Shown here: piece after piece, positions 8,046-15,231 of the stretch
Numbering within the stretch: the first letter of the stretch is position 1
Layout: every line of letters starts with the position of its first letter
DNA from: JBOHWJ01 sp050736615
Lineage (GTDB): Bacteria > Desulfobacterota > Binatia > Binatales > Binataceae
Length of the DNA stretch: 32,749 nucleotides
Direction: 5' to 3'
NCBI GenBank assembly: GCA_050736615.1
Contig: JBOHWL010000089.1
Location: forward strand, 1-32,749
Position numbers and translations under genes: made by a program
The notes under the pieces: generated by a model
Database searches by the model: none
Told to the model about the DNA's origin: nothing
Seen by the model: only the letters and a program-made list of their open reading frames with translations

Positions 8046-8077
8046 ATGCTAAACCGTGAACCATAGTTGAGGGTCAA
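8046..8077 (-). promoter_or_regulatory. MerR-type promoter and operator between merR and the small gene
   Basis: Read on the minus strand, TTGACC (8077-8072) is a good -35 box and TTAGCA (8052-8047) a plausible -10 box. They are 19 bp apart, the over-long spacing typical of MerR-activated promoters. The spacer holds an imperfect dyad, ACCGTGAAC (8053-8061) and GTTGAGGGT (8066-8074) on the plus strand, matching at 7 of 9 positions. The arrangement predicts that the adjacent MerR protein activates the small cysteine-rich gene. Confidence 0.7.
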
Positions 8078-8081
8078 GCAC

Positions 8082-8471
8082 ATGCTGACAATTGGAAAGG
8101 CCGCCAAACGTACCTGCCTCAGCATTTCCGCAATCAGGTATTACGAACGCCAAGGCCTGGTGCGGCCGTCCCGGCTTCTCAACGGTTACCGGCTCTACGA
8201 TGAAGCCGAGGTCAGCGCCTTGAATTTCGTGCGCCGAGCCCAGGGGTTCGGCATTACTTTGCGAGAGATCAGACAAGTTTTGGAACTATCGCGCGACGGT
8301 CGGCGCCCGTGTGAATGTGTCCGTGATGTAGCGCGCCAGCATCTCGCGGAGATCGACACAAAAATTCGGCAGCTTCAATTCCTACGCGTGGAGCTGCGCA
8401 ACCTGCTCGAACGACGGATCGCGTTTAACAGCAAGCAGATGTGTCCGCTAATCCAGGCCGATCCGAATTGA
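8082..8471 (+). CDS. MerR family transcriptional regulator, probably metal-responsive
   Basis: This 129-residue protein has a MerR winged-helix DNA-binding domain (residues 1-70: LTIGKAAKRT, AIRYYERQGLVRPSR, GYRLYDEAEV). A dimerisation helix (about 82-111) and a short C-terminal tail follow. Cysteines C77 and C79 (PCECV) sit just before the helix. C121 is in a terminal MCPLI motif resembling the SCPLI of mercury-type MerR proteins, and C12 lies in the DNA-binding domain. The set suggests heavy-metal sensing, but the middle ligand cysteine of true MerR is missing, so the metal is unknown. ATG at 8082 is chosen over a TTG at 8067 that lies inside the operator. fdsD follows 33 bases downstream on the same strand. 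Confidence 0.88.
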   Translation: MLTIGKAAKRTCLSISAIRYYERQGLVRPSRLLNGYRLYDEAEVSALNFVRRAQGFGITLREIRQVLELSRDGRRPCECVRDVARQHLAEIDTKIRQLQFLRVELRNLLERRIAFNSKQMCPLIQADPN

Positions 8472-8504
8472 CCTTGCTCAGGCCGGTGCGTATAGGATGC
8501 AACG

Positions 8505-8741
8505 ATGGAGATTGAACGGCTGATCGCGATGGCAAATCAAATCGGCGAATTCTTCGAAGCTCAGCGGGACCACGCCGTGGCCGTTAATGCGGTGGCTCAG
8601 CACATCAAGAGTTTTTGGGAACCGCGGATGCGCCGCCAGATACTCCAATATGCCAGGGGTGACAACGGCGAGCTTCGCGCGATCGTACGCGAGGCGCTGA
8701 TGACGCTCGAACCGCCAAAGCCGCCCGATCCACAAAATTAG
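8505..8741 (+). CDS. fdsD: NAD-dependent formate dehydrogenase delta subunit
   Basis: This 78-residue protein matches the small FdsD family. It starts MEIERLIAMANQIGEFFEAQ, has the central QHIKSFWEPRMRRQI motif typical of the family, and ends with IVREALMTLEPP. FdsD is a non-catalytic partner of the FdsABG complex in bacteria such as Rhodobacter and Cupriavidus, where it is encoded at the end of the fds operon. Here it lies 2.66 kb downstream of fdsA, beyond cyclase pseudogenes and a MerR unit, and would probably be transcribed with merR or from its own promoter. AGGA lies eight bases upstream of the ATG. The maturation factor gene fdsC is not seen nearby. Confidence 0.88.
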   Translation: MEIERLIAMANQIGEFFEAQRDHAVAVNAVAQHIKSFWEPRMRRQILQYARGDNGELRAIVREALMTLEPPKPPDPQN

Positions 8742-8835
8742 TGCTGGCGTACAGCTTCCAGCAGCCTCCGCTCAGAGCTTGTGAATTTTTAGCGCTATTG
8801 AACTGACGGCTGCTTACGAGGAGGTGCCTTAATTT

Positions 8836-9096
8836 TGTCATCCGAGTGCATTAGCGCAAGCCGAAGGCGAAGCGAGCAGGCGAGTCTGCGAGCTGCGTTC
8901 AGAAAGGCTGCTGGAGTCGAGGGATCGACGCGGAGCGATTTTCTGCCTCAGTGTCCGGATGCTCAAAAATCAAAAAAGATTCAATCGCTCCGCGTCGATC
9001 CTTGTCCAACGCACCTCGCGGACTCGTTTGTTCGCTCCGCCTGTGGCTCCGCTGGTGCGACACGCCCTCGCGCTGCGCGGGCGGTTCAGGATGACA
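8836..9096. repeat. Interspersed palindromic repeat, larger variant
   Basis: A 261-bp segment begins TGTCATCC and ends GGATGACA. Its interior contains complementary stretches such as CGACGCGGAGCGATT (about 8928-8942) and AATCGCTCCGCGTCG (about 8984-8998), so it can fold into a long hairpin. It is non-coding; overlapping ORFs are poor in every respect. The end sequences link it to the copies at 9169 and 30367. Confidence 0.7.
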
Positions 9097-9168
9097 GACA
9101 AGAGCCCCGCTTGTCCATAAATTCGGGCAATTCAAAAAATTCGCACACTCTCAGAGTCTGTGAATTTT

Positions 9169-9297
9169 TGTCATTCTGAACGGAGTCTTCGAAGTGAAGA
9201 ATCTCGGAAAAAACACAGGAAAAGCAGAAAAATCCGGGATTCCTCGCTATGCTCGGATGACAGAAAAACAAAATCTTTACACACTCTCAGAATGACA
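9169..9297. repeat. Interspersed palindromic repeat, short variant
   Basis: TGTCATTCTGA (9169-9179) and TCAGAATGACA (9287-9297) are perfect 11-bp inverted repeats bounding 129 bp. A nested end, GGATGACAG, lies at 9255-9263. Inside, ATTCCTCGCTATGCTCGG matches a motif in the copy at 30367-30482. Just outside and inside the element, the words ACACTCTCAGA and TGTGAATTTTT recur (near 8776, 9146 and 9281). It lies between fdsD and the VOC gene, in a non-coding gap of about 580 bases. Confidence 0.75.
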
Positions 9298-9318
9298 GTT
9301 AAGACCTGTGAGAGTTCT

Positions 9319-9786
9319 CTACTGACTGTATTGCGCGGCCGCTCGCCGCTCTAGTTCGTCCTCGGGAACATCTTCGATATGCGTATGAATCCACCATACG
9401 TGGCCGAAGGGATCTTCGACGCAGCCGGCGCGGTCACCATAGAACTGGTCCGCGATTGGGCGTTTAACCTTCGCACTGGCCGCGACCGCGCGATTGAAAA
9501 CGGCCTCGGCGTCCTTGACGTACAAAATGAAACTGACCGGCGTTCCGCCGAGCACCTGAGGACTGCGGACCTCGATTTCCGGAAACTCATCCGACAGCAT
9601 CAGGCGGGAATCGCCGATGCTCAGTTCGGCATGGCCCACTCTCCCGTCAGGCTGCGTCAGGCGCAATTTTTCTATGGCGTCGAACGCCTGCTTGTAGAAC
9701 TCGATAGCTTTGGCCGCACCGGCGATACAAATGTACGGATTGAGGGTGTGAGAGCCCTCGGGAATTGGTTTTACCTGGTTTGCCAT
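9319..9786 (-). CDS. VOC family protein (PhnB/glyoxalase-like)
   Basis: This 155-residue protein has a single vicinal-oxygen-chelate fold. It starts MANQVKPIPEGSHTLNPYIC with the beta-alpha unit AAKAIEFYKQAF, followed by GHAELSIGDSRLMLSDEF and the C-terminal DPFGHVWWIHTH. This pattern matches PhnB/YdfO-like VOC proteins, whose substrates are mostly unknown. ATG at 9786 is preferred because AGGAG lies six bases upstream; a longer ORF would run into the neighbouring transporter gene. The gene is 19 bases downstream of the MFS transporter gene on the same strand and is probably cotranscribed with it. Confidence 0.85.
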   Translation of the reverse strand: MANQVKPIPEGSHTLNPYICIAGAAKAIEFYKQAFDAIEKLRLTQPDGRVGHAELSIGDSRLMLSDEFPEIEVRSPQVLGGTPVSFILYVKDAEAVFNRAVAASAKVKRPIADQFYGDRAGCVEDPFGHVWWIHTHIEDVPEDELERRAAAQYSQ

Positions 9787-9805
9787 AATGTCTCCTTTGA
9801 CTATT

Positions 9806-11038
9806 TCACTTCGGGACGACGACCACCGGTTGCTCGAAGGCTCGCTGAACCGGTGGCGTGCATGCCATCGTCGCCAGCGCCGCGGCAATTGATAACGCGG
9901 CGGCGAACTCAAAAGCGATTGCGTAGCTGCGAGTGAGGTCGACAATTCGGCCGGCAATCACCGGGCCAGCCGCAAGTCCGACACTGGCGCAGGCATTCAT
10001 CACGCCTATCAAGGTTCCATAACATCTGAGGCCCAGCATTTCGGATAGCAGCACCGGCAGAATCACCGCGCCCGCGCCCATCGTGAAGGCAAAGCATACG
10101 CCGAAGAGGATGAACAGCGTGAAGTTGCGCGAGCCGATACAGGCGATCATGCCGATCGCGTAAACGATGAAGCTCAAGCCCACCGCGCGCCGGTTGCCGA
10201 TACGGTCGGCCAAATATCCCATCACGGCTCGCGTGAGCAGCGTCGAGCCAAGCAGCAGCCCCCAGATTTCACCTGCCACGGCGGGCGAGTAACCGAGGTC
10301 TTGCTCGAGGTAAATTACCTCATGCACCAGTGCGACGCTGACCGCCATGCCGTAGAACAAAAACATGGCAGCGATCATCCAGAAGGCGCGGCTGTTCAAC
10401 GCCGAAGGAAGGTCCAATCCCGGCAATGCGCGCGAGGCCGCCGCTAGGGTTTGCCTTCCGGCGGACGGACGGGTGCGTACCAATGCGAGATTGAGTGGAA
10501 CGACCAGGGCCACGGCTATTGCCGCCAGAACCAGATATGCGGAGCGCCATCCGTAAGCTGTGATTATATAACTGGCGGTCCATGCCATCGTCATTTCGCC
10601 TGCCGGCAAGCCGCACAGTGTCACCCCCATGGCAAGGCCGCGGCCTTCGTTGAACCAGTTATTGATGATCAGCGAGGCGGGTAGAATGCTCGCGGCGGCA
10701 TTGCCTAGGCCGATCAAAAGATACGCGATTATCAGGGCTTCGAATGAATGCGCATGGCTCGCAATCAGCAGTCCCACCATCACGGTCAAGGCGCCGATTG
10801 CGATCACGATTTGTGCGGCGACGCGATCGAGGATCCAGCCGACAAGCAAACCGCCAATCAGGAAGGAGAGTGAAAACGCGGTGGACAGCAGCGAGAATTT
10901 TTCATGGCTCCAGCCGAACTCGGCTGAGAAAGAATGATAGAAAACGCCGATGATGTCATAGCCGAGTCCCCAGATAACCCCGGTGGTGACGAACATGCAG
11001 GCGACAATCGACCACGCCCGGCGTTGCACCCGCGTCAT
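9806..11038 (-). CDS. MFS transporter, monocarboxylate/OFA-like
   Basis: This 410-residue membrane protein has twelve hydrophobic segments in two blocks of six separated by a charged loop near residues 190-215 (LVRTRPSAG). The first block holds the conserved loop GGLLVGWILDR between helices 2 and 3. The N-terminal sequence (GVIWGLGYDIIGVFYHSFSA, then EFGW) resembles oxalate/formate antiporter and monocarboxylate transporter relatives of the major facilitator superfamily. A small organic anion is a reasonable substrate guess, not shown by the sequence. The gene is first in a two-gene unit with the VOC protein. Confidence 0.85.
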   Translation of the reverse strand: MTRVQRRAWSIVACMFVTTGVIWGLGYDIIGVFYHSFSAEFGWSHEKFSLLSTAFSLSFLIGGLLVGWILDRVAAQIVIAIGALTVMVGLLIASHAHSFEALIIAYLLIGLGNAAASILPASLIINNWFNEGRGLAMGVTLCGLPAGEMTMAWTASYIITAYGWRSAYLVLAAIAVALVVPLNLALVRTRPSAGRQTLAAASRALPGLDLPSALNSRAFWMIAAMFLFYGMAVSVALVHEVIYLEQDLGYSPAVAGEIWGLLLGSTLLTRAVMGYLADRIGNRRAVGLSFIVYAIGMIACIGSRNFTLFILFGVCFAFTMGAGAVILPVLLSEMLGLRCYGTLIGVMNACASVGLAAGPVIAGRIVDLTRSYAIAFEFAAALSIAAALATMACTPPVQRAFEQPVVVVPK

Positions 11039-11189
11039 CGGAACACCTACTCACGCGACGGTTGAATCGGCGTGGGTAGAATCGCGCATTCTTAAGCAAA
11101 ACCCAAATGCGGGCGACGGCCCCGATATGGGGTGGCGGCAGCAGTCTGCGAAAAGTTACTCTAAGGACCCCTGAAATGACCGGATTGGG

Positions 11190-11212
11190 GTAATTGTTCG
11201 CACAGAAGCGGC
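11190..11212. repeat. Left copy of a 23-bp element-end-like sequence
   Basis: The word GTAATTGTTCGCACAGAAGC is closely matched by GTAATTTTTCGCACGGATGC at 13661-13683 in the same orientation. It lies 130 bp before the left 32-bp direct repeat, whereas the right copy follows its 32-bp repeat by six bases. Such paired words are plausible ends of a recombinase-mobilised element. Confidence 0.45.
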
Positions 11213-11237
11213 GAATTCCGGGTTTTGGGGACATTTG

Positions 11238-11276
11238 TTACGTGCAAACATTGCGTGCAAGAGACCTTGCACGTAA
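11238..11276. repeat. Nested inverted repeats upstream of the recombinase fragment
   Basis: TTACGTGCAA (11238-11247) and TTGCACGTAA (11267-11276) are perfect inverted repeats. Inside them GTGCAAG-AGAC-CTTGCAC (11255-11272) forms a second perfect dyad. The half-site TTGCGTGCAA occurs three times with variation, a layout like tyrosine-recombinase arm or core sites. No T-run follows, so it is not a standard terminator. Confidence 0.5.
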
Positions 11277-11321
11277 TAAAGCGGTCCAGGCCGCCGTATT
11301 TCACGGAACAAACCGGGGGGT

Positions 11322-11353
11322 CTAAGGCGGGGGACGGCATTGCGTACAATACA
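11322..11353. repeat. Left 32-bp direct repeat bounding the gene graveyard
   Basis: This 32-bp sequence recurs at 13624-13655 in the same orientation with three mismatches. Both copies contain the identical core CATTGCGTACAATACA. The two copies enclose the 2.3-kb run of gene fragments, so they may mark an integrated or duplicated segment. Confidence 0.65.
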
Positions 11354-11640
11354 GCGAACCGGTCCTAACTCAGCCGACCGCTGGTTCGCCGATTTTCTGG
11401 GCCAACTTCAACGCGACGATCTCGCGCCCGCCACAGTGTGCGGCTACCGCTACGACCTGCGCCAGTTCCTGCGCTGGTTCAATCACGCTAAAGGACCTCC
11501 CGCGCGGTTCGAAAAGCTGTCGGCCATCGACCTCATCAATTAATGGTCAAGGTCGAGGGCTTGCGTTTCGCCACCGTCAACCGCCGGCTCGAAGCGCTGC
11601 GCCGGTTCCGCCGCTGGGCACAGCAAAGCGAGCCAAAAAT
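11340..11640 (+). pseudogene. Tyrosine recombinase (XerC/D-like) N-terminal fragment
   Basis: One frame (to 11543) reads RWFADFLGQLQRDDLAPATV and YRYDLRQFLRWF, then LSAIDLIN. It hits a stop and continues in another frame as EGLRFATVNRRLEALRRFRR and WAQQS. Together these form the SAM-like core-binding domain of a tyrosine recombinase. The catalytic domain with the R-H-R-Y residues is entirely missing. A frameshift near 11535-11545 and truncation near 11640 make this a remnant. It may derive from an integrase-bearing element responsible for the surrounding repeats. Confidence 0.75.
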
Positions 11641-11760
11641 CTGCGCACGGGAGGTTGGAGCATTGCCGCCATCTCCTAGGGATGGGTCGCAAAGTGCTCC
11701 ACCAACCATATACGCAGTCAACCCATCCTCTGTAACCGAGGGGGACTGAATCCGAAAGAA

Positions 11761-13126
11761 TTGCAATCGCGCATCGAAGGTACCGTCACCAGTTCCACCG
11801 ACACCCATTACGAGAGCCTCCGGCGCGCGATGGTGTGGAACCAGCTCGCACCCGATCGACGCCCGCGAAATATCGTGCAGGTCACGAGCGAGAATGATGT
11901 GATGGAGACGATCAGGTTTTCCCGCGCAAATCACATGAAGGTCGCGGTGCGTGGCGGCGGCCATAGCTGGGTCGGCTTCTCACTCCGCGATGACAGCCTC
12001 TTGATTGATCTCGCCCGTCTCAACAAAGCCTCGATTGATCGAGAGGCCCGCCGTGCAATAGTTCAACCAGCAATTACGAGCCGAGAGCTGGATCGCATGC
12101 TCAACGCCCAGGGCCTCGCCTTCCCGGTGGGCCACTGCCCTACCGTCCCGATGAGTGGTTTTATTCTCAACGGTGCGCTCGGTTGGAACTTCAACAATTG
12201 GGGGCCGGGCTGCTTCAGCGTCGAGGCTGCAAGGGTCGTAACTGCCGACGGCAATCTGATCGTCGCAACCAACGAACGGAACTCAGACCTGCTGTGGGCC
12301 ATTCGCGGCGGTGGGCCAGGTTTCTTCGGCGTTATTACTGAATACACGCTTAACGCGTATTCTGCGCCTGCGACGATCCTCACCAGGAACTACTATTATC
12401 CGCTCGAGCGCATCGAAGAGATCGGCGATTGGGCGGGCGGCGTCGCGCGCACGCTGCCGCGGCAGGTCGAACTAACGATCTTTATCGCCGGCGCTCCTCC
12501 ATCGATCTCTGATCGATGCAAATCTAATAGCGGCCTTGCTTGCGTCGTCAGCGGGACCGTGTTCGCCGACAGCGCAACCGCTGGTGCTTCCATACTTAAA
12601 ACTCTGGACGCTTGCCCGGTATCAAGCAGTTGCCTGCTGAAGGAGCCGGACCTCGCAACCCCTATCGATGCCTTGCATGATATGGGCGCGTTGTTCTGGC
12701 CAGAGCGCCATCGCTACATCGCCGACACTTTGTGGATCACCTCCGCGCCCGGAAAGGTACTCGCGACCTCGCGTGACCAGTTTCTGCGCGCAGCGTCCTC
12801 GAAGTCGTTTCAGGTTTTCGTCTTTTCAACCGGAGAGCACCGGCCGTTCCCCGACGGCGCGTACTCGATGTCTGGTGATGCGTTGTTGCTGCTACGCGAT
12901 CTGGGAACGTCCGGAGGATGACGCCGCTAACATCGCTTGGCATCGAGCCGCAATCGTCGCGCTCGATAAATATGCGGTCGGCCATTACGTCGGTGAATCG
13001 GATATCGTTGCCAGCCCTGACCGCGCTGCCCGGTCTTATTCGCCAGCCAACTGGGACCGACTGAACACGCTGCGGCAGAAATACGATCCGGAAGGGCTAT
13101 TCCAGGGCCACTTCAAGTCACCATGA
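11761..13126 (+). pseudogene. FAD-linked oxidase (berberine-bridge-enzyme type), frameshifted
   Basis: The N-terminal 386 codons encode a PCMH-type FAD-binding domain. It holds the flavin-linking His motif VRGGGHSW and a GHCP cysteine expected for bicovalent FAD attachment, then NWGPGCFSVEAARVVTADG and IRGGGPGFFGVITEY. The frame ends at a TGA (12919-12921) after DALLLLRDLG. The proper C-terminus continues in another frame as YAIWERPEDDAANIAW, AVGHYVGESD and LNTLRQKYDPEGLFQGHF. One indel near 12880-12895 separates the halves. The N-terminus also looks shortened; TTG at 11761 is the only plausible start in frame, and no export signal is left. Confidence 0.8.
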
Positions 13127-13129
13127 CTG

Positions 13130-13291
13130 GCGATAGGGGGGCGACGACGAGTAACGAGTGTAAGCGAAGTCGCTGTCGCCGAACACCGTCATCAGGTCGG
13201 GCAATCCGAGAAAGGTTCCGAACGCGAGTCGCAGGATTCGGTCGGCTTCAGCGAGATCGCGCTCTTGAAGTAGACGGGTTCGAATCTGCAT
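13130..13291 (-). pseudogene. GNAT acetyltransferase N-terminal fragment
   Basis: On the minus strand from ATG at 13291 the sequence reads MQIRTRLLQERDLAEADRIL, then RLAFGTFLGLPDLMTVFGD and SDFAYTR. This is the start of a GNAT-family N-acetyltransferase. It breaks off where the FAD-oxidase pseudogene ends at 13126, so about three quarters of the gene, including the acetyl-CoA binding motif, is missing. Confidence 0.7.
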
Positions 13292-13335
13292 GGCAGCCCC
13301 CCACTCGATTTCTTAGGCTCGTCCGGCGCCGCTGA

Positions 13336-13548
13336 AGAGCCGTTCCGGCGCCAATCAAGGCAGTTTCAGACGAGATGGTGAACACCTTCGCGATTGCAGG
13401 AACACCCAACGAGGCGCGCGAGCGGGTTGAGCAGCTCTGGCAAACCGCGGATTCGCTAACCTTGGTGCCGCCGCTCTTCTCGACACTCAAGAGCAGCAAG
13501 ATCACGTCCTACCAGAAATCGATCGCTGACACTTGTTATTTGAGCTGA
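13336..13548 (+). pseudogene. C-terminal fragment of a luciferase-like (LLM) flavin oxidoreductase
   Basis: About 70 codons are open after a TGA at 13333-13335. They encode SDEMVNTFAIAGTPNEARER, then VEQLWQTADSLTLVPPLFS, ending in TGA at 13546-13548. The IAGTPxE-x-R-E-R segment and following PP motif are characteristic of the end of LLM-class oxidoreductases. No start codon or flavin-binding barrel is present. Confidence 0.65.
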
Positions 13549-13623
13549 GGGGGTTTGGGGTCCAAAGCAGCGAGTAATATCGCTAGGGACGCGACCGATA
13601 TCACACATCCTACGTTTCACTGC

Positions 13624-13655
13624 CTAAGCCGGGGGATGACATTGCGTACAATACA
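13624..13655. repeat. Right 32-bp direct repeat bounding the gene graveyard
   Basis: This is the partner of 11322-11353, matching at 29 of 32 positions in direct orientation and including CATTGCGTACAATACA. Six bases after it begins the right copy of the element-end-like word. Confidence 0.65.
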
Positions 13656-13660
13656 CTAGA

Positions 13661-13683
13661 GTAATTTTTCGCACGGATGCTGC
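13661..13683. repeat. Right copy of the 23-bp element-end-like sequence
   Basis: GTAATTTTTCGCACGGATGC matches the left word at 11190 with a few substitutions. Its position directly after the 32-bp repeat resembles a junction between the end of one element and the start of another, separated by six bases. Confidence 0.45.
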
Positions 13684-14033
13684 TGCTACCCGGATATGGT
13701 CGCAATGGTGCCGGGCCGGATCGTGCTCGGTTGGCTGAAAACCGACAGTTTTTCACAACAAGGCTTTGGATTTCGATTTTGGACGGTTGGAAATCGGCCA
13801 CTGGTGCGGAACAGTGCCGCGCCTCACAGCGGAAGATCAGGTGCTTTCAACACTCCTTTCGCCGCACGGAATACCGGACCTAGATTCGCGTTTTGCGACG
13901 CGATTAGCGGATCGCGTCAGCCTACCATCAGAAGTAATATTATCTTAACGTATGCCCAAACCATCTGAGAGTATCTGTGATTATCATGAAAAGCAGGTAC
14001 ACAGATTGCGCATATAAGAGGACGGAGGGCGTA

Positions 14034-14057
14034 ATGATGTTTCCACTTCTTCCCTAA
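14034..14057 (+). other. Possible seven-codon leader ORF upstream of a terminator and qor
   Basis: GGAGGG at about 14025-14030 precedes ATG at 14034, which opens the mini-ORF MMFPLLP ending with TAA at 14055-14057. It lies about 50 bases before a strong terminator and 190 bases before the quinone oxidoreductase start. The layout resembles a translational attenuator, but the ORF is so short that chance is a real alternative. Confidence 0.3.
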
Positions 14058-14108
14058 CGGATCGTAGCGGGCCGGGACGGCCGAAACGCACGAGACCGTA
14101 ATCGCAAA

Positions 14109-14153
14109 GATTCGCGGGCCGCTGATTTTGATCGGGCTCGCGATTCTTTTTTT
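14109..14153 (+). terminator. Rho-independent terminator upstream of qor
   Basis: GATTCGCGGGC (14109-14119) pairs with GCTCGCGATTC (14136-14146), with one mismatch and one G-U pair, and is followed by seven T residues (14147-14153). This is the clearest intrinsic terminator in the window. No recognisable plus-strand gene lies just upstream, so it ends either an unannotated transcript or a leader of the downstream gene. Confidence 0.7.
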
Positions 14154-14247
14154 GGACCGTCGCTCTTTCACCCATTCGTTAGTTTGGCAGCCTCGCGATT
14201 TTGCCGCTAAGCTCGGTTGCATTCCGCTTGCCCCGAGGAACCCGATA

Positions 14248-15231
14248 ATGAACTGCAAAGTGATACTCGTCCGAGCGACCGGCGGCCCGGAAGTGATGAA
14301 GTACGAGACCCATGATGTCGCCGCACCGGGTGAAGGCCAGGTGCTGGTGCGCCATCGCGCCATTGGGCTGAATTTTGTCGACATTTACTTCCGAAGCGGC
14401 GTCTATCCGGCACCGTCGATGCCGTTTGTGCCTGGCAACGAAGCGGCTGGTGTGATCGAGGCGGTTGGCCCCGGTGTTACCGAATTCAAGCAAGGAGAGC
14501 GAGTTGCATACGCGGGCGGTCCGCTTGGGTCATACGCTCAAATGCGCACGATGCCGGCGCGATTCCTGGTGAAGATTCCCGATGCGATCGACGACGCCAC
14601 GGCGGCGGCCGCGATGCTCAAGGGGATGACCGCGCAATTCCTTATCCATTCCACCTATCAAGTGAAACGCGGCGACACTATTCTGGTGCATGCGGCCGCG
14701 GGTGGAGTTGGATTAATCCTGTGTCAGTGGGCCGCACATCTGGGCGCCATCGTGATCGGTACGGTGGGCAGTGATGAAAAGGCCGCGTTAGCCGCACGAA
14801 ACGGCTGTACCCATACAATTAATTACAGCCGTGAGGATTTCGTCGCGCGAGTGAAGGAAATCACCGCTGGAGCGGGGGTGCCGGTGGTTTACGACTCAGT
14901 CGGGCAAACCACCTTTATGAAATCACTTGATTGCCTGCGGCCGCGCGGCCTGATGGCCAGTTATGGGCAAGCTTCCGGCCTGGTGCCGCCCTTCAGCATC
15001 AATCTTCTGGCGGCCAAGGGTTCGCTTTATCTGACCAGACCGACGCTTAACACATACGCGGCGCGTCGCGAGGATCTGGTGGCGATCGCGGGCGCGCTGT
15101 TTGAAGTGCTTTCAAGTGGCATCGTGCGTTGCGAAATCAAGCAACGTTTCCCGCTGGAGGACGCGGCTGCGGCTCATCGCGCGCTGGCGGATCGCCATAC
15201 GACGGGTTCGACCGTGTTGATGCCGAATTGA
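14248..15231 (+). CDS. qor: NADPH:quinone oxidoreductase (zeta-crystallin/QOR type)
   Basis: This 327-residue cytosolic protein belongs to the MDR superfamily. It reduces quinones using NADPH and, like other QOR proteins, lacks the zinc ligands of alcohol dehydrogenases. Visible are GLNFVDIYFRSGVYP in the catalytic domain (about residues 43-57), PGNEAAGVIEAVGPGV, and the NADPH-binding loop HAAAGGVGLILCQWAAHLGA (about 150-169). The C-terminal segment has the usual FPLEDAAAAHRAL. ATG at 14248 is chosen because GAGGA lies about eight bases upstream; the longer ORF starts inside the terminator. The gene stands alone, with a terminator and possible leader ORF in front. Confidence 0.88.
   Translation: MNCKVILVRATGGPEVMKYETHDVAAPGEGQVLVRHRAIGLNFVDIYFRSGVYPAPSMPFVPGNEAAGVIEAVGPGVTEFKQGERVAYAGGPLGSYAQMRTMPARFLVKIPDAIDDATAAAAMLKGMTAQFLIHSTYQVKRGDTILVHAAAGGVGLILCQWAAHLGAIVIGTVGSDEKAALAARNGCTHTINYSREDFVARVKEITAGAGVPVVYDSVGQTTFMKSLDCLRPRGLMASYGQASGLVPPFSINLLAAKGSLYLTRPTLNTYAARREDLVAIAGALFEVLSSGIVRCEIKQRFPLEDAAAAHRALADRHTTGSTVLMPN

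Larger units (their letters stand above)
13549..14033. other. Non-coding stretch with no recognisable gene
   Basis: About 485 bases hold no ORF resembling a known family. The features seen are the right direct repeat (13624-13655) and the right element-end-like word (13661-13683). Apparent short ORFs have no recognisable motif. It may be old decayed DNA or an untranslated transcript ending at the terminator at 14109-14153. Confidence 0.5.

Noticed and set aside
8836..9297. CRISPR array
   Set aside because: The repeated words are few, unequally spaced and palindromic at element ends; there are no uniform repeats and spacers and no cas genes.
12063..12383. Minus-strand ORF opposite the FAD oxidase
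   Set aside because: It has no motif and the plus strand is clearly coding by homology.
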